A stretch of 34,074 nucleotides of DNA from Candidatus Nanopelagicales bacterium (GTDB taxonomy: Bacteria; Actinomycetota; Actinomycetes; S36-B12), in contig WLWL01000010.1 of NCBI GenBank assembly GCA_012103605.1, forward strand, positions 1-34,074, written 5' to 3'. Position numbers and translations under genes: made by a program. The notes under the pieces were generated by a model. That model saw nothing but the letters and a program-made list of their open reading frames with translations, was not told the DNA's origin and did no database searches. Each line of letters starts with the position of its first letter. Positions within the stretch are counted from its first letter, which is position 1. Of this stretch, positions 16,120-23,647 are shown one piece after another.

Positions 16120-16980
16120 TCAGACGACGGGGGGCCGGCCAGCCCGCGTGAGACGCCAGGCGGTCCGCCACTTCATCGGACGTCGTTGCGCAGGAGCCGT
16201 GCGCACTCCTTCGGACAGTCCGGAGAACCACACCCGCAAGGCATCGCGGTCGCGGGTGCGGGCCAGCGTCAGGCCGATCCAACTACCCACGTACAACGGC
16301 TCGAGAACCACGGGCAGATTCCGTCGTGCGAGCCACACCCGATTGCGTGCATTCATTCGGTAGAACTCTTCGTGCCGGAGGGGATTGATGACCGGGTGAT
16401 GAACCACAAGGTCGCCGGCGTACCAGCACGTATAGCCGGCATCCCAGACCCTCCACACCAGATCAATTCCTTCGTGTCCGTAGAAGAACTCCGCCGGCCA
16501 GCCACCCGCGGCCTCGAACGCGCCTCGACGAACCGCCGTGGCTCCCTCCCACAAAGTGGTCGCCGGTCCTGATCGAGTCCGGTCACCGACGAACAGGCGG
16601 GGTACCCAACGCCCCGGCGGCTGGACCCCTTCCGGATCCTCGACTCGGGGCTGAACGAGACCGAGTTGTGGATCAGACTCGAACCGTCCCTTCAGGGAGG
16701 CAAGGAAAAATGGGTCGGGAAGGAATGCGTCGTCGTCTAAGAAGAACAGCAGATCGCCCTGGACCTGGTCGACTCCGGCGTTACGGCCCGCCGGTATTCC
16801 CTGGTTGTCCGCGAGCCCCACGGCTTTCACGCCATCGGGAAGCCCCACAGGTTGCCACGAGTTACCCACGACGACGATGTCCACATCGACGTCACGTTGG
16901 CTCAGCAGAGAGCGAAGTGCGCGATCGAGTTCCTCCGGTCGCTGCCCCATGGTCAGCAGCACCACCCCGAAATCCGACAT
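16120..16980 (-). CDS. GT2 family glycosyltransferase
   Basis: 286 residues from ATG 16980; a GTG directly before it at 16983 is also possible. It is a single GT-A domain: VVLLTMGQRPEELDRALRSLL at the N-terminus, LADNQGIPAGRNAGVDQVQGD, then the DDD metal motif in LLFFLDDDAFLPDP, and GHEGIDLVWRVWDAGY near the acceptor site. No membrane helix is evident. The substrate sugar cannot be read from sequence; the NQGIPAGRNAG motif resembles rhamnosyl- and galactofuranosyl-type GT2 enzymes. It is the last gene of the minus-strand permease-to-GT2 block: its start touches the stop of the CDP-alcohol phosphotransferase gene (TGATG), so it is coupled to that gene and is likely to act on the same polymer. 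Confidence 0.87.
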   Translation of the reverse strand: MSDFGVVLLTMGQRPEELDRALRSLLSQRDVDVDIVVVGNSWQPVGLPDGVKAVGLADNQGIPAGRNAGVDQVQGDLLFFLDDDAFLPDPFFLASLKGRFESDPQLGLVQPRVEDPEGVQPPGRWVPRLFVGDRTRSGPATTLWEGATAVRRGAFEAAGGWPAEFFYGHEGIDLVWRVWDAGYTCWYAGDLVVHHPVINPLRHEEFYRMNARNRVWLARRNLPVVLEPLYVGSWIGLTLARTRDRDALRVWFSGLSEGVRTAPAQRRPMKWRTAWRLTRAGRPPVV

Positions 16981-17792
16981 CACGCACGCAACTTGCTGGA
17001 GGAAAGAATCGCGACAAGGTGCCCAAGGACGGTGACAACTCCGAGGATGACGAGAGCGGCTACCAAGAATTGAGTGCCCGCGAGGTCACCGGTGAATGCA
17101 TCGACCACTCCCGCGACGAGAGCCAGCAAGGTCAATTCCACGGAGTGGTAGGCCCGGTAGAAGGGGAAGAGTCGTGCGACGGATCTCAGACGCCGAAGCC
17201 CCGACGACTGCGGTGTGCCAACGCCCGTGACGTCGGACAACTTTGGTAGCCCGTTGTAGGCACGCGACACGTGCACCATGTCGTTGAGTGCTTTGTTCCA
17301 CAAAACCAATACCGCGAGCACCGCGCCGATGAAGGCCCACGAGCTTTGCGCCCATCCGGCTTCCGGGAACCCTGCAGCCCGCAATCCGAGAGCGATGGGG
17401 ATCAACCCCTCTGTCACGTAGTGACCCACTCGATCAAGAAAGACACCCGTGGGTGAGGACGTGTTGCGCCAGCGCGCAACCTCACCGTCACAGCAATCCA
17501 GCAGCATCTGCAGCTGACCCAAAATGGCCGCAAGCAGCACACCGGGGAGCCCTGGAATTAGCAGTGCAGCAGCCGTTCCGATGCCGGTGAGGATCATCAA
17601 GAACGTGACACCGTTTGCAGAGATGGGCGTCGTCACGAGTACTCGGGTCACGTACGGCGACACTCGGCGCAGGTAGACATCGGCAACCCAGTGTTCGGAG
17701 TTCGCCCGCATCCGAACCGCATCCGGCTGGCAGACGTCGCGAATCTCACTAATCGTCGGACGAGCCGGACGCTGCACGCGATCCTCGCTCAT
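16980..17792 (-). CDS. CDP-alcohol phosphatidyltransferase family protein, variant motif
   Basis: 270 residues from ATG 17792, which has GAGGAG 6 nt upstream and overlaps the preceding stop as ATGA. Several membrane helices follow an approximately 60-residue cytoplasmic N-terminus. The family motif is present as D99-x2-D102-G-x2-A-R-x8-G116-x3-D120-x3-H124. In characterised enzymes the last position is Asp and serves as the general base, whereas here it is His. The family transfers a phospho-alcohol from CMP-alcohol or CDP-lipid to an acceptor alcohol. In this locus it would act on a polyol or lipid carrier during phosphopolymer assembly. It may be a non-catalytic partner of the longer paralogue encoded directly upstream, or belong to a subfamily in which His is normal. 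Confidence 0.85.
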   Translation of the reverse strand: MSEDRVQRPARPTISEIRDVCQPDAVRMRANSEHWVADVYLRRVSPYVTRVLVTTPISANGVTFLMILTGIGTAAALLIPGLPGVLLAAILGQLQMLLDCCDGEVARWRNTSSPTGVFLDRVGHYVTEGLIPIALGLRAAGFPEAGWAQSSWAFIGAVLAVLVLWNKALNDMVHVSRAYNGLPKLSDVTGVGTPQSSGLRRLRSVARLFPFYRAYHSVELTLLALVAGVVDAFTGDLAGTQFLVAALVILGVVTVLGHLVAILSSSKLRA

Positions 17793-19582
17793 CTCTTGCT
17801 CCTCAACCATTGAATCGATGCCACAACACCGAACACGACTCCGAACCACACGAGCAGAACACCACTCAGCGCGTCGATGAGACTAGTCGCAGCGGCGATC
17901 GCCACAATGCCAAGCCGGCCATCCCAGCCCAGACCCATGTTTGTCAGCCACCGCGGCGCCGCCGACCCTTGCAGTGATCGGTACAAGTTGTCGTAGTGGT
18001 GGTACGCCACGAAAAAGAGCAACCAGAAGGTGGCGGCCGACAGGCCGACCGTGCTGACAGCCATGATCCATGCGATGCCGCCTAGTTCCACAGCCCGAAG
18101 GACAGGCGGAACACTCCAGCCGAACCGGCCGTCCAAACGCGGCCGAATGCCCGGAATAAGCCGGGCGAGCCCGGCGGCCACGGGACCTGCATCGAGTTGA
18201 GCCCGCAGGACGTCGACACCTTCTGCTGCAGAGCGTCCTGACCATGTCAGTGAGCGCACGATGCGACCAATCACCACGTACGTCAGCGCAACTCCGCCGG
18301 CAATGAGCAATCCGATGAGCGCCCACCTGGGTCCGGCCACAACGCTCAGGACACTCAACAGCAGCCAGCGCTCGCCGATCGGCATGTGCAGGATCTTCTT
18401 CATCCACCGGATCGCGGATCGTCGGTTCACGCGCGCCGAAACTTGCACCGCCCCGGCGAGGCGCCCTTCACCCTCGGGCAAGGGATCGGACGGATCACGA
18501 ATATCGGCCCGAGGCGCCTGCGCTTCACGAGTCTTTTGAATTCGCGCAAAGTCGTAATCCGACATGTGCCGGGAGGTCTGCAGAACGATCAGCACAATGG
18601 CGACCCACCACACGTCATCACCATTGCGCCCGGCGCCGATGGCAAGTCCTGCATAGACCGCAAACTCCTTCACTCGGTCGGTGGCTGCATCCAGCCATGC
18701 CCCGAGTGAACTAAATCGACCCGTGGCTCGGGCGACTTCGCCGTCGACGCAATCGATCACCAAGCTCAGTTGCAGCAACACCGCGCCCGCGAGCACCCAC
18801 ACCCAAGAACCAGCCGCGAAGGATGCCGCCGCCGCTAAGCCCACGATGAGAGAAACGATGGTGATGGCGTTCGGGGTCCAACCGGCACGAATGGCCATCC
18901 GGGTCAGAGGTTTGGACGCTCGACGGACCACCATGGTCGAGTAGAAGCCATCGTCCACTCGATTAGCCAAGAGTCCTCGGATGCGATCGTCTGATTCGGA
19001 TTCGATCGCACTGGCCACGTCTTCACTTTCGCTTCCCCGTGTCCAGGGGACATCCACGATGTCGGTTGCCCGCACCGTTACTCCGTGCCGGACCAAAGCA
19101 ACGAGCAGAGCATCGAATGCTTGGTCTTGGCCAACAGTCACTTCTCCTGATGCACACGCCCGGCATAGGTCATCAATCGCGGCCGCTGCCTGGGAAGTAT
19201 CCGATGGCGCGATGACGAGTGCACCAACACTGTCGTGACTCGGGAAACGAACATCATGGAAGGACGAGCCCGCACTCACCACCGTGTGATGGCGGACGGT
19301 CATCAATCCCTCAGGGTCTGGCGTCACTAGAGCCGTCGTCGGTGCACGACCATCGTCTGCGATGGGTGCAAGTGCCACGCGCGGCACCATCAAGTCGCCG
19401 GCAACGACCACCGTTCGCGCAGAGCGACGCACGATGCGGGACAACTCCGCAAACTGGGCGATGACCGTGCCCTCTGGTTGCAGCAAGACTGCACCTTCGA
19501 GGCCGAACAGTTGCCCGTTCGCGGCGGGGGTTGGCGCAGGCCCGAGCACAACCGTGACCGCATCCGCGGGAGTCTGGGTCAC
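17789..19582 (-). CDS. Fusion of NTP-transferase-like domain, CDP-alcohol phosphatidyltransferase and DUF5941-like domain
   Basis: 597 residues from GTG 19582, whose GTGA overlaps the stop of the sulfotransferase-like gene. Residues about 1-190 look like a degenerate nucleotidyltransferase (VTVVLGP, VLLQPEGTVIAQFAELSRI), lacking the GxGTRL-type loop. Residues about 210-400 form the membrane CDP-alcohol domain with a full motif, D277-x2-D280-G-x2-A-R-x8-G294-x3-D298-x3-D302. The last 170 residues are hydrophobic, with an AYHHYDNLYR stretch resembling DUF5941. The order recalls bifunctional inositol-1-phosphate cytidylyltransferase/di-myo-inositol-phosphate-phosphate synthases. With the first domain degenerate, the CDP-alcohol is probably made elsewhere, perhaps by the LicC-like protein at 23644. 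Product unknown. Confidence 0.82.
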   Translation of the reverse strand: MTQTPADAVTVVLGPAPTPAANGQLFGLEGAVLLQPEGTVIAQFAELSRIVRRSARTVVVAGDLMVPRVALAPIADDGRAPTTALVTPDPEGLMTVRHHTVVSAGSSFHDVRFPSHDSVGALVIAPSDTSQAAAAIDDLCRACASGEVTVGQDQAFDALLVALVRHGVTVRATDIVDVPWTRGSESEDVASAIESESDDRIRGLLANRVDDGFYSTMVVRRASKPLTRMAIRAGWTPNAITIVSLIVGLAAAASFAAGSWVWVLAGAVLLQLSLVIDCVDGEVARATGRFSSLGAWLDAATDRVKEFAVYAGLAIGAGRNGDDVWWVAIVLIVLQTSRHMSDYDFARIQKTREAQAPRADIRDPSDPLPEGEGRLAGAVQVSARVNRRSAIRWMKKILHMPIGERWLLLSVLSVVAGPRWALIGLLIAGGVALTYVVIGRIVRSLTWSGRSAAEGVDVLRAQLDAGPVAAGLARLIPGIRPRLDGRFGWSVPPVLRAVELGGIAWIMAVSTVGLSAATFWLLFFVAYHHYDNLYRSLQGSAAPRWLTNMGLGWDGRLGIVAIAAATSLIDALSGVLLVWFGVVFGVVASIQWLRSKR

Positions 19583-20736
19583 GAGTCCGACTTGTCGAGC
19601 AGCGAACGGACTCCGTCCTTGCGCACCTGCCGCCACGTGCGCCCGGCCAACTCGCGACTGCTCGGATCCTCACGACTCGCATCGATCACCGCGGCAACTG
19701 CAGCGACCGCCGCATCGATCGGCATCTGGTCTGGTGACGAGGCGAGTTCCGAAGAGGACGCGGCACGCACCCCGAGGGCTTCGAGGTTCCCGAACACCTC
19801 GACCCCGAGCGAAGCGATCGTCTCCACAGATATCGCGCCCTGCACCGCCGCTGCATCCAGAGCCCAATCCGGGGTCACCAGCCGCGGCTCATCGGGGCCG
19901 GGATCTCGTCCCTCGACCATGCGCAGCGCGACACCGCGCCGGACCAAGCGGACGTAGTCCGTCCACTGCATCTGCTTCTTCACGCGCTTGTTGAGTCGCA
20001 CGAGGAGTTCAGCTTCCGCGGCGGTCATCGAGCGGTTACTCGTCAGATCCATCCGCGACACCAAGATCTCGTCCGACACCCCCATCATCTGGGCGAAAGC
20101 TCGAAATTGGGCGCTCCTATCGACGTCCTCGAGAACTAGAACCCTGATATTCGCCGCTCCGACGGCGTTGGCCCATCGTGTGATGACCGCACCGTGATCA
20201 TGGCGACGCCAAAAAGTCGGCGAGATCTTGGATGATCCCGGCTCAGCGAAAACATCCTCAAGCCATTTCTCGTACGGGGTGGTCAGTCCGTACTTCAGGT
20301 ACTGCTGCCATGAACTCGGAAGCAACGCGCCGAGATTTCGCAGCGTGACGACCACGGTCACCTTGTCCGATCCACCGAGAGCTTCGACAGTTTCGATCGC
20401 CTTGTCCTGCGGGGCTTCGCAGAAGAACTCACTGCTAATGACAACTCGGCCATCGTGGTTGGCGGTCCGCCGTACCAGGGTGTCGAAGTGTCGACGATCC
20501 ATGACCGCCCCGCCGCGGCTGTTCCACCCCCACGGTCGGCCCAGCAATGCCAACGCCGCTCGATGTTGTGCTTGCAACTTTCCTGGATATCGAATGCCGT
20601 GCGCCGCTAAGTCCTCTCGGGCATCGGCGAGCGCCGCCTGGATCGCCGTTGTACCGGTCTTGTGGACTCCGATGTGGAGCAACACCGAGTCCTTTGCCAG
20701 CTCCGGCACATCGGGAAGCATCCGCGCCTGCGACAT
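19579..20736 (-). CDS. P-loop sulfotransferase-like protein
   Basis: 385 residues. The N-terminus has VLLHIGVHKTGTTAIQAAL (about residues 18-36), the 5'-phosphosulfate-binding loop of PAPS-dependent sulfotransferases, and GRVVISSEFFCEAP with VTVVVTLRNLGALLPSSWQQYLK (about 125-145), which matches the 3'-phosphate-binding Arg/Ser region. These features place it in the sulfotransferase superfamily of P-loop proteins. The substrate is unknown; sulfation of a nascent surface glycopolymer fits the neighbouring genes. No signal peptide is evident, so it acts in the cytoplasm. A 45-bp gap separates it from the ABC ATPase gene, and TAGGCT lies 7 nt before ATG 20736, so it may head its own leaderless transcript. 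It is followed without a gap by the two CDP-alcohol genes and a GT2. Confidence 0.8.
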   Translation of the reverse strand: MSQARMLPDVPELAKDSVLLHIGVHKTGTTAIQAALADAREDLAAHGIRYPGKLQAQHRAALALLGRPWGWNSRGGAVMDRRHFDTLVRRTANHDGRVVISSEFFCEAPQDKAIETVEALGGSDKVTVVVTLRNLGALLPSSWQQYLKYGLTTPYEKWLEDVFAEPGSSKISPTFWRRHDHGAVITRWANAVGAANIRVLVLEDVDRSAQFRAFAQMMGVSDEILVSRMDLTSNRSMTAAEAELLVRLNKRVKKQMQWTDYVRLVRRGVALRMVEGRDPGPDEPRLVTPDWALDAAAVQGAISVETIASLGVEVFGNLEALGVRAASSSELASSPDQMPIDAAVAAVAAVIDASREDPSSRELAGRTWRQVRKDGVRSLLDKSDS

Positions 20737-20743
20737 ATCCGGC

Positions 20744-20749
20744 AGCCTA
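20744..20749 (-). promoter_or_regulatory. Candidate leaderless -10 for the sulfotransferase operon
   Basis: TAGGCT on the minus strand is followed by 7 nt and the ATG at 20736. No clear Shine-Dalgarno precedes that ATG and no -35 is visible. It lies in the 45-bp gap that is the only break within the 22357-16120 gene block. Confidence 0.4.
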
Positions 20750-20781
20750 GTTCCCTTCGCTACGGGACCCGCTGTATCGAT

Positions 20782-21582
20782 TCAGGGCGTGCCTTCTGCT
20801 GCCCCATCACCGTCACGAGCCTCTTTGCGTGCAGCACGCATCGCCGCCAGTGCCTCGGGAACCGTGGTGTCCGCCTCGAGACGCCCGTCGGCGATGTACA
20901 GCGCCCGGTCGCAGAACCGCCGAAATTGCTTCGGGCTGTCCGAGGACAACAGGAAGGTCGCACCGTTTTCGCGCAACTTGTCAACATGCGTCCAGCACTG
21001 CTGTCGAAAACTTCTCTCCCCCACCACGAGCGTTTGATCGATGGCATACGCATCAGCATCCACCGACATGGCGATCGACCACGCGAGTTTCTGTCGAACA
21101 GCCGGTGGGGCGGCATTCATGTAGCGGCCGAGCATGTTCGACACCCCCGCCTGTTCGGCGATGCCCGGCAAGGCCTCGTCGATGTGCTCGTGGGTCATAC
21201 CCAGCAGTCCGCCGACGATGAAGATGTTCTGCCGCACGGTGTAGAACCGCTGCAAGGCGCGCGCCACTTCGATCATCGGAACGATCCGGCGCCCTCGACG
21301 CACCTGACCCTCATCTGGTCGGAGCGTTCCGGCGGCGAGTCGAAGAAGAGCCTGCCGGCCCGGCCCCTTCGGCCCGATGATCGCTACCGACTCACCGGGT
21401 TGAATGGAAAACGAGACGTTGCGGAGAACCTCTAACTCCTCGCGTCGCACCTCACCCGCGATACGGCGAAGTCGCTGACGCCGGCCGGCACCCTTGCGGC
21501 GACGGCGGCGAGGCATTCGCATGGTCACGCTGTCGAATTCGACGACGGCATCGAGGTCCGCAGTGATGGCAACTCGCGACAT
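20782..21582 (-). CDS. ABC transporter ATPase-like subunit with degenerate catalytic motifs
   Basis: 266 residues with the layout of polysaccharide/teichoic-acid exporter ATPases (TagH/Wzt/RfbE type): ELEVLRNVSFSIQPGESVAIIG, a LRLAAGTLRPDEGQV strand and a VRQNIFIVGGLLGM Q-loop region. Yet every catalytic motif is altered. Walker A reads GPKGPGRQ at 70-77 (Lys to Arg76, Ser/Thr to Gln77). The LSGGQ-type signature is replaced by APPAVRQK (158-165). The Walker B Glu is Gln183 (AIDQ), and the H-loop His is Ser214 (LLSSDS). ATP hydrolysis therefore looks impaired. The frame is intact and codon use is ordinary, so this is not a decayed pseudogene. ATG 21582 has GGAGG 6 nt upstream, inside the end of the permease gene (1-nt gap). 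A very basic stretch lies at residues 25-47. Confidence 0.85.
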   Translation of the reverse strand: MSRVAITADLDAVVEFDSVTMRMPRRRRRKGAGRRQRLRRIAGEVRREELEVLRNVSFSIQPGESVAIIGPKGPGRQALLRLAAGTLRPDEGQVRRGRRIVPMIEVARALQRFYTVRQNIFIVGGLLGMTHEHIDEALPGIAEQAGVSNMLGRYMNAAPPAVRQKLAWSIAMSVDADAYAIDQTLVVGERSFRQQCWTHVDKLRENGATFLLSSDSPKQFRRFCDRALYIADGRLEADTTVPEALAAMRAARKEARDGDGAAEGTP

Positions 21583-21583
21583 C

Positions 21584-22357
21584 TCAGACCTCCTTCAAGA
21601 TTCTCGGTTCCAGTTTTCGGAACACCAGAACGCCGGCGACGAAGATAACCAGACACAGTGTCAACGAAATTCCGTATCCCGTCGCTGTCGACGCTTCTTC
21701 TGGCCACCACCCGACTCGATAGAGACCCAGGACGCCGACCAACGGGTTGAACGACGCAATGAACTGAGCGCTTTCAGGGATATTCGAGACCGAGTACAAC
21801 ACCGGCGACAGGTAGAACATGGCTCGCAGCACGATCCGAACCAAGCGTGCAACATCCGGGAAGACCACTGCTGCAGCAGCGATCAGCAGTGACAGTCCGT
21901 ACATCAACAGGAATTGCACAACGATTGCCACCGGGAACATCACGATCCACGGACCGGGAAGGAATCCCGTCAGTGCGATTCCCAGCACAATGACCGGCAG
22001 AGAGAAGATGAATTCGATGAGTGACACGAGCATCGCTCGCACGACCCACAATTGCGTGGGCAACGTACTTATCCGCAGTTGCGTTCCTGTTCGACGCCAG
22101 ATCCTGGTCGACGCACCGATGCCGGTGCTGAACCACCACCACGGCAAGATCGCGACAGACAAGAAGAGCAGGTAGGGCTGGAGACCCAACGCCCGCGCTC
22201 CCAGCAGGACCGAGAAGACCAACCACAAGACCAGCGACATGCCCAGGGGCTCGAGAAGCGTCCACAGGTAGCCCAGGCGAAAGCGCGTGTACTTCTTCTG
22301 GAGGTCCCGTAGGACCAACATTCGGAGCACCTGACGGTGCTCCCAGATTGAACGCAC
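21584..22357 (-). CDS. ABC-2 type polysaccharide/teichoic acid export permease
   Basis: 257 residues with about six membrane helices. The N-terminus (SIWEHRQVLRMLVLRDLQKKYTRFRLGYLWTLLEPL) is the classic cytoplasmic helix of TagG/Wzm-type permeases, followed by ILPWWWFSTGIGASTRIW and a late VLYSVSNIPESAQFIASFNPLVGVLGLYR loop. Such permeases move undecaprenyl-linked polymers across the membrane together with an ATPase subunit, here the degenerate one encoded next. GTG 22357 puts the first motif at the expected distance; the frame stays open far upstream but that would run through the divergent TagF-like gene. There is no Shine-Dalgarno, and TATCGT 7 nt upstream suggests a leaderless mRNA. First gene of the minus block. 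Confidence 0.88.
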   Translation of the reverse strand: MRSIWEHRQVLRMLVLRDLQKKYTRFRLGYLWTLLEPLGMSLVLWLVFSVLLGARALGLQPYLLFLSVAILPWWWFSTGIGASTRIWRRTGTQLRISTLPTQLWVVRAMLVSLIEFIFSLPVIVLGIALTGFLPGPWIVMFPVAIVVQFLLMYGLSLLIAAAAVVFPDVARLVRIVLRAMFYLSPVLYSVSNIPESAQFIASFNPLVGVLGLYRVGWWPEEASTATGYGISLTLCLVIFVAGVLVFRKLEPRILKEV

Positions 22358-22363
22358 GGCGTT

Positions 22364-22369
22364 TACGAT
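22364..22369 (+). promoter_or_regulatory. Candidate -10 for the TagF-like operon (overlapping divergent pair)
   Basis: TACGAT lies 9 nt before GTG 22379 on the plus strand, within the 21-bp gap between two divergent start codons. It overlaps a minus-strand TAnnnT by five bases. Confidence 0.4.
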
Positions 22370-22370
22370 A
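22365..22370 (-). promoter_or_regulatory. Candidate leaderless -10 for the export permease gene
   Basis: TATCGT on the minus strand is 7 nt before GTG 22357. It shares five bases with the plus-strand TACGAT, forming a nearly symmetric element that could fire in both directions. Confidence 0.45.
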
Positions 22371-22378
22371 GGCCAACT

Positions 22379-23647
22379 GTGTCCACCTCCCCGTCCAGCG
22401 ACTCTTGGTTGCGCCGCCAGAGCAAGCGCGCCGCGCGCAGTCTTGCCCGCCGGATGCGGGATTTCGGACAAGTCGAGCCCGCTGGTTTCGACCTCGCGGA
22501 CGTGCCGAGCGCCGATATCGCCCTGTACTTCCCCGACGGTCCGCCCAAGCTCTATCAACTCACGCAGTGGCTGCCCGTCTTCGAAGACAACAACGATGTC
22601 ACGACGATCGTGATCGTTCGTCAGGTGGACGCATTCAACGCCCTTCACGGCACAACACCGCTGCGGATCATCTTGGTTCCCCGGTATGAGGACCTGATGG
22701 CTCTGCTCGACCGGGCGAGCTTCGGAGCCGTGGTCTACGTCAACAACGGCTGGACGAATTTTCAGGCGCTGTCCTTCCAGCGCGCCGTTCACATCCATGT
22801 CAATCACGGAGAGAGCGACAAGATCTGCATGGTGAGCAACCAGGCAAAGGCGTACGACAAAGTCTTCGTCGCGGGGCAAGCAGCGATCGAGCGCCATGAG
22901 GCGGCGCTGGCCTGGTTCGATCAGTCGCACCTGGTTCGTGTCGGACGCCCGCAACTCGACCTCGAGGTAAGCCCGGCTCTCCCCCCGACCGACCGGACCA
23001 CCATCACCTACGCGCCAACGTGGGAGGGTGAGGACGAAGCCAACAACTACTCCTCCGTCGACGTCTACGGCGTGCAAATCATCCAGGCAATGGTGAAGCA
23101 CCCTGGATCGCGGATTGTCTATAAACCCCACCCCCGGGTGGCGGATTCCGACGATCCGGCGATTCGTTCCCAACACCGAGCCATCGTCGCCGCTGTCAAC
23201 CACGCGGCATCCGACGATCCATCCGCAGGCCACTGCGTTCTCGAAGGCGCCGACATGCTCGCGGTCATTCGCAGTACCGACGTATTGATCGCGGATGTTT
23301 CCTCGGTCAGCCTCGACTTTCTCTATCTCAAGCCCGGAGCCCCACTCGTCATCACCGACCGACGCACGGATCGATCCGGCCTTCTCGCCGAGTCGCCCGT
23401 GGCATCGGTATGTCACGTCGTGGATGCAAAATCCATCGATCAGCTGTCCGACGACCTACGTGCTGTCGTCACCTCCAATGGCGATGCCCCGCGCCGCTCC
23501 ATGCGTGACCACTACTTCGACGGCCTAGAACCCGGGGAGAGCACACAGCGATTCTGGGCCGAACTGGACTCGGCAATTCGAGAGCACGATCAGGCCCTGC
23601 AATCATTGAGTCGCATTCGCACCGTGAGCGATGGGACAGCATCATGA
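22379..23647 (+). CDS. TagF-like CDP-glycerol glycerophosphotransferase family protein
   Basis: 422 residues, about one TagF catalytic module. All family landmarks are present: HVNHGESDKICMVSNQAKAYDKVFVAGQAA (the HG motif), ITYAPTWEGEDEANNYSS, IVYKPHPRV, and DVLIADVSSVSLDFLYLKPGAPLVI, where Asp-x-Ser-Ser contacts the CDP diphosphate. This GT-B family transfers glycerol-phosphate (or ribitol-phosphate and related groups) from the CDP donor to lipid-linked acceptors, building teichoic acids at the inner membrane face. Start GTG 22379 has no Shine-Dalgarno and lies 21 bp from the divergent permease start. ATGA (23644-23647) couples it to the cytidylyltransferase gene, which likely makes its CDP-activated donor. 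The exact phosphopolyol cannot be told. Confidence 0.88.
   Translation: MSTSPSSDSWLRRQSKRAARSLARRMRDFGQVEPAGFDLADVPSADIALYFPDGPPKLYQLTQWLPVFEDNNDVTTIVIVRQVDAFNALHGTTPLRIILVPRYEDLMALLDRASFGAVVYVNNGWTNFQALSFQRAVHIHVNHGESDKICMVSNQAKAYDKVFVAGQAAIERHEAALAWFDQSHLVRVGRPQLDLEVSPALPPTDRTTITYAPTWEGEDEANNYSSVDVYGVQIIQAMVKHPGSRIVYKPHPRVADSDDPAIRSQHRAIVAAVNHAASDDPSAGHCVLEGADMLAVIRSTDVLIADVSSVSLDFLYLKPGAPLVITDRRTDRSGLLAESPVASVCHVVDAKSIDQLSDDLRAVVTSNGDAPRRSMRDHYFDGLEPGESTQRFWAELDSAIREHDQALQSLSRIRTVSDGTAS

Noticed and set aside
20782-21582. Pseudogene or sequencing error explaining the odd ABC ATPase motifs
   Set aside because: Frame is open, Shine-Dalgarno and coupling are good, and the changes are in-frame substitutions at four distant motifs, so a single error or frameshift does not account for them.
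22358-23416. N-terminal extension of the permease frame by about 350 codons
   Set aside because: Runs antisense through the TagF-like gene; permease homology starts at the SIWEHRQ helix, matching GTG 22357.
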